64,000 bases of DNA from Allium sativum. Lineage: Eukaryota; Streptophyta; Magnoliopsida; Asparagales; Amaryllidaceae. Of the stretch, positions 60,150-64,000 are shown in pieces (the first letter of the stretch is position 1; the number at the start of each line of letters is the position of its first letter). The position numbers and the translations under genes are program-made. Below the pieces are notes generated by a model. That model did no database searches and was not told the DNA's origin. It saw only the letters and a list, made by a program, of their open reading frames with translations. Location: contig CM060910.1 of assembly GCA_030737875.1 (NCBI GenBank), forward strand, positions 631,829,303 through 631,893,302, in the 5' to 3' direction.

Positions 60150-60283
60150 ATTGTCCGTTTTCTTTACTCAAAACAACATGGCTATACTGTATATAATAGC
60201 GTGTTATCAACTTCATCTTTGTTTGTTTCCTTTACTCAGTACAATGTGGCTATAGTGTATATAACAGGCGCATTGTCAACATC
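60150..60283. repeat. Two tandem copies of a 66-bp unit beside the satellite array
   Basis: Copies at about 60150-60215 and 60216-60283 share TTTACTCA, TGGCTATA, TGTATATAA and TATCAAC/TGTCAAC. Similar words (GGCTACAGTAGTGTGTTGTCAA) occur on the other side of the array near 58182. Confidence 0.7.
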
Positions 60284-62209
60284 ATTGACTTAATCTATGT
60301 GTTTTCATATCCAACGCGACAGACAGTTACTGTATCCACTTGTAAACTCAACTTTTCGTATGGCTTGTAAGAAGGAATTACACAACTTGGGTCATCCCTT
60401 ATTCAATACACAATGTAATATGTATAACTAGGAGCTGTAATGTAACACCCCACCTCCGCCAGGGTGTCTCTTGCAAGCACTCTGACTTTGGAGGGGCGTT
60501 TGAATCAGGTAAACATGCATAATGATATATCAAGGCAGAACAAGAACATATGTATATATGTAAACAGAGTAAATAAGATAAGTAAAACAGCGGAAGATTT
60601 CAAACTATTTCAAAACAAGTCTGGTACAACATAATGTTAACTTTCCAAATACACAAGTCTAGATAAAAACAACTTCAACTGAAAAACTGAAATACATAAA
60701 TACTATCCCCAAAATAAGTGATAACCATAGCTAGCTTCATGTCAAACCGTACATGAGCTAAATCCCACAAGCAAGCGATCAGAAGTCCAAGCTAAGCTCC
60801 AATATTCCCACCCTGAGAACCTGGTGGGGGGGGGGAACGGAAGAAAAGAGGCGAAAGAAAACAGGTCAGTCAAAAAGACTGAGTAAGCCCTACTACAATC
60901 AATGTAAACTGATAAAGTTAACTGGCATGAGAAGCAGGGATGAACATAAGGATAATTACATACTTGCATGGTGAATATCTAACAGATAGTTCAAAGGAGT
61001 CATCAAATAATCAAGGTGAAGTTTTTCACCACAGGTGTACCAGCATTCTAACATGTCATGTATAAACAAGAATTTATCCCTTGGCCTAAACTTGGCCCAG
61101 TATCAGGTGTTTGACTTATATCAAGATCCAACTTCTTGGTACAAATTATAGTATAACAGGATTAGGTGTTTCCCCAATGTTTACATCGAAACAGGACAGA
61201 ACAGAATGGTCCATACAGAGATAGAGTTTGGGAAAAATGGGCTTTTACCACCCTAACAGATAAAGTATAGAAACGGAATGCTAACAATAATGGGCCTTTA
61301 CCACCCTAACAGAATGGTACCACGCAGAAACAGACGGGTGTTACCACCCAACAAAACAGACGGTACCAACACAATCAGACAGAGCTAAGTGTACACTAAA
61401 TCCTACCCAAGCGATCGGCTCCCTAATACATAAATATCCTATGTCGGCCCCACGATAGGGTGTATCACTCCCTAAAGTGGCAACCAATTGGCACAGGCAT
61501 ATTTACAGATGTCACGGCGTCTTACATCCTCAGAGGCAGACCGGGATCCATGCACGCACATGACCCGGTTGGAACGCACCATCAACACCCATCGCCATTA
61601 TCAGAATGAACCACTTATAATTAGTTCAGTAAGCGTGCCCGGACCCTACCTACAGTTGGGTCGAAGTTTTGATACCAGAAAGGGTTACTGACTAATATGG
61701 GTCCCAAACAACAGATGACACAAGTATTCCCCCTTGTGTCCCCAGACTATCAGATTCAGATTAACTTATTAACAGAGTTCAGACATACAAAGTTCAGACG
61801 ATCAGTTTTCAGACCAAGGGATTAGATAACAGATTTACAAACTTGCCTAACTTGGTGTGGGTCCTACAGATCCGCAAAACAGGTTCGTTTAATTTATCAA
61901 TCAAGTTAGTTTATCCAGACCAGGTATCAAATCGGTTCTCAGCCTTATCAAATTACTGAGTTGGATTGGTTAAGTATAGTTCAACTTAACCCCGTTAAAT
62001 TACCGAGTTCAGATTGGTTAAGTGTAGGTTAACTTAACCCTAACCACTAGTCGTATTTTACGGTTAAGTGTCATTAAGAAATCAAGCCCGGTTTCACTTA
62101 ACCTACCCATTCATGTCAAATTGGTTAAGTGTCATAAATCAAATTTACTTAACCTTATCATGTAGCATTAATTAATTTAATGCACCTTAACCTCTCACAT
62201 TAGACCTCG

Positions 62210-62391
62210 TTGTGGTTACTAGTTAAGCCGGGCGGGTCCGGGTAGCTTTACACCACAACCTAGTCTAACCTCGGGTTCAAGCACAACTTGACCAACTTCT
62301 CACATTGGGTCCTATTGTTTGTAGCCACTAGTTAAGCCGGTTGGTTCCGGGTAGATTTATGCTACAAACTCATCCCAACCTCGAGTTGGTC
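62210..62391. repeat. Two diverged copies of a 110-bp-period repeat
   Basis: ACTAGTTAAGCCGG and TCCGGGTAG occur in both 62210-62283 and 62320-62391 with the same spacing, each followed by an AACCTCG word. Confidence 0.7.
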
Positions 62392-62458
62392 ACACTTATA
62401 TTTTCTAAGTGTCATGTCCATTATGTTTCCAAAACATATTACAAGTTTTCAAGAATTT

Positions 62459-62524
62459 GGGTAGACCTAACTTAGTAGGTAAATTCCCAATGGGTAGACC
62501 TAACTTAATAGGTAAATTCCCAAT
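62459..62524. repeat. Perfectly abutting 33-bp tandem duplication
   Basis: Units 62459-62491 and 62492-62524 start GGGTAGACCTAACTTA and differ at one base (G or A). Confidence 0.9.
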
Positions 62525-62948
62525 CTTATGTTTTTATGTCTTTTAAGTTTACCCAACCCCAAACGTAATCCCATCGCTTACATATCGCAATAGCGCATAA
62601 AGGATAGAAAGAGGGAACTTGGCATAATCATGACATAAAGGTGTTGAAGCCACAAGTTTAATCATGGTGGCATATGAAATGTACATATGTTCATATACTT
62701 GCATATTACATTTTTAGGCCTCAAAAGCATGCATAAAACCAAACTTAGCATATTGGTGATACATGGTGATAAATGACATGTAGAAATGGCCATAAGTTCG
62801 CATTTAGCCTCATATGCAAGTTATCATAAGAGATATGATAACTTACATGTTGCCAAAATGCAACCTTTAGCATAAAGCTTGAAGCTTTATGTTCATATAC
62901 TCAAGGTAAGCTTGCATAACATGATAACATGAACAAAATGATCAACCC

Positions 62949-63228
62949 AAACTTGCATAACATAACTTGCATATCATATGGCAAACTTGCATATCATAAC
63001 ATAGCAAACTTGCATAACATAACATGGTGAACTTGCATATCATAACATAGCAAACTTGCATAACATAACATGATGAACTTGCATATCATAACATGGCAAA
63101 CTTGCATAACATAACATGATGAACTTGCATATCATAGCATGACAAACTTGCATACATAACATGATAGACTTGCATAACACATCATAGTAAACTTGCATAT
63201 CATAATGATCAAACACACTTGCATCATT
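62949..63228. repeat. Minisatellite of about 23-bp units in alternating types
   Basis: About 12 units beginning AACTTGCATA. Two variants alternate in the centre, one ending AACATAACATGATG and one ending TCATAACATAGCA, giving a 46-bp dimer. Outer units are more diverged. Confidence 0.9.
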
Positions 63229-63729
63229 CATTAACTTTAGAGTTTAAATATGAAAGTAGAAAAGGGCTTACAATGCTTATGAAGGCACAAAAAATATGAC
63301 AAAGCCCTTATGAAATCAAATAGACCCAAAATGCAAGCTCCAAATCAATAAAAATCCTTGCTTTATGATGCAAATATAGAAACTTGACTTGAATGCAAGC
63401 TAATGACACTCATACAAGCTTGAAAACACTTGTATGCATGGAAAATCTCTCATAGAAATTTATTTAGAATTTTATGAAGAGAGTGGAGGCCATGAGAGAA
63501 TTGATTTTGCCATAGTTTAGTTGTAGGGTTGATTAATGATGATTTAGGCTAGGTTTAGGGGTCCTTTTATAGAAGTTTAGGTTAGTTTAGGCCATAGGAT
63601 TTACCCTAGTTTAGATCTAAACCATCAAAAATCGTCATAGGCCAGCAGAACAGACCAGAGAACCAAAACAGGTGCACCAAGCCAGCCAGGGTCAAGCCAG
63701 AAAGCTGTGCAGGTTTCTGGCTCGACACG

Positions 63730-63789
63730 GGCGCACTTCCCAAGTGCGCCAGTGTATTTTTGTGCTGGCGCACTTCACAAGTGCGCCAG
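63730..63789. repeat. Two adjacent hairpins with GGCGCACTT stems
   Basis: GGCGCACTT-CCC-AAGTGCGCC at 63730-63750 and CTGGCGCACTT-CAC-AAGTGCGCCAG at 63765-63789 have perfect stems (9 and 11 bp) with 3-nt loops, 14 bp apart. Confidence 0.9.
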
Positions 63790-64000
63790 TGCATTCTGGC
63801 TTGTTTTCGGTTTTTCTGCCTAACTTCGTTCGTCCATATCTTCTTCATACGGACTCCGATTTTCGAAAACTCGGACTCTATTTCGCGTATTTTTCCGAGA
63901 CGAACGCAATGGCATAGCCCGTTTCCCTTGATTCAGATTTATAAATTAAATTCTGCCTCGATTTACGATATAACAGGTTATCAGAAATACGGGTTGTTAC

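Larger units (their letters stand above)
60441..64000. mobile_element. Long Ty3/gypsy-like LTR, truncated at the window edge
   Basis: TGTAACACCCC at 60441 and GGGTTGTTAC at the last bases of the window are mirror-image ends of the type seen in long plant Ty3/gypsy LTRs. One more base (A) would complete a TG...CA unit of about 3.56 kb. The inside has no protein frame but has features known from such LTRs: AACAGCGGAAG near 60587, ACTGAGTAAGCCC near 60879, a G-run near 60830, local tandem repeats and paired hairpins near the end. Orientation and whether it is solo or paired cannot be told. No retroviral-type coding region is inside the window. Confidence 0.6.

Noticed and set aside
62949..63228. 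Regularly spaced repeats that look like a CRISPR array
   Set aside because: The units abut each other with no unique spacers, and the context is plant nuclear DNA. It is a minisatellite.
63040..63231. Minus-strand frame with repeated Met, Leu and Cys
   Set aside because: It is a translation of the 23-bp minisatellite.

Overview
This window is plant nuclear DNA, most likely from a eudicot. It is AT-rich, its genes have short GT-AG introns, and most of it is transposable elements of plant type: a CACTA element with a Transposase_24 gene, Ty1/copia elements (one primed by initiator tRNA-Met), L1-type LINEs, PIF/Harbinger, hAT and Mutator MITEs, tRNA-derived SINEs and a very long Ty3/gypsy-like LTR. 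I cannot name the species. Nothing looks bacterial or organellar, and I found no rRNA gene, true tRNA gene or CRISPR array.

Layout. 1-4152 is the right-hand part of a CACTA (En/Spm) element. Its nine-exon second gene is readable but broken, and its right terminus is visible. 4153-6120 holds a near-perfect 64-bp palindrome and a decayed Myb/SANT-like gene of the kind carried by PIF/Harbinger elements. 6900-9910 holds three MITEs with exact target-site duplications (8, 9 and 8 bp). 13795-19766 is a young, almost intact copia element (TSD ACTAT, nearly identical LTRs) whose gag-pol frame is broken by a single TAG. 21185-23200 holds two abutting GCGC-rich hAT-like elements, and a SINE with a poly(A) tail lies at 24259-24420 on the minus strand.

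The only host gene I recognise is PIG-X, the stabilising subunit of GPI mannosyltransferase I. It has four coding exons from 29293 to 33834, with a large first intron and a 2-nt frame disruption in the last exon. About 770 bp downstream begins an old copia element (34603-46513, TSD GTTTA). A complete L1-type LINE (35111-41003, minus strand, TSD TTCAATTCTT) has inserted into its left LTR. A second LINE (47755-54043, plus strand, 19-bp TSD) follows.

A PIF/Harbinger element with convergent ORF1 and transposase pseudogenes occupies about 54440-57610. After it come a GRF zinc-finger fragment (58624-58857) and a five-copy tandem array of about 246-bp units (59018-60105). The last 3.56 kb (60441-64000) looks like one very long Ty3/gypsy LTR that ends one base short of completion at the window edge.

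The region is best read as a TE-nested intergenic landscape around one single-copy gene. Relative ages are clear in places: copia-2 is older than the LINE inside it, and copia-1 is the youngest large insertion.
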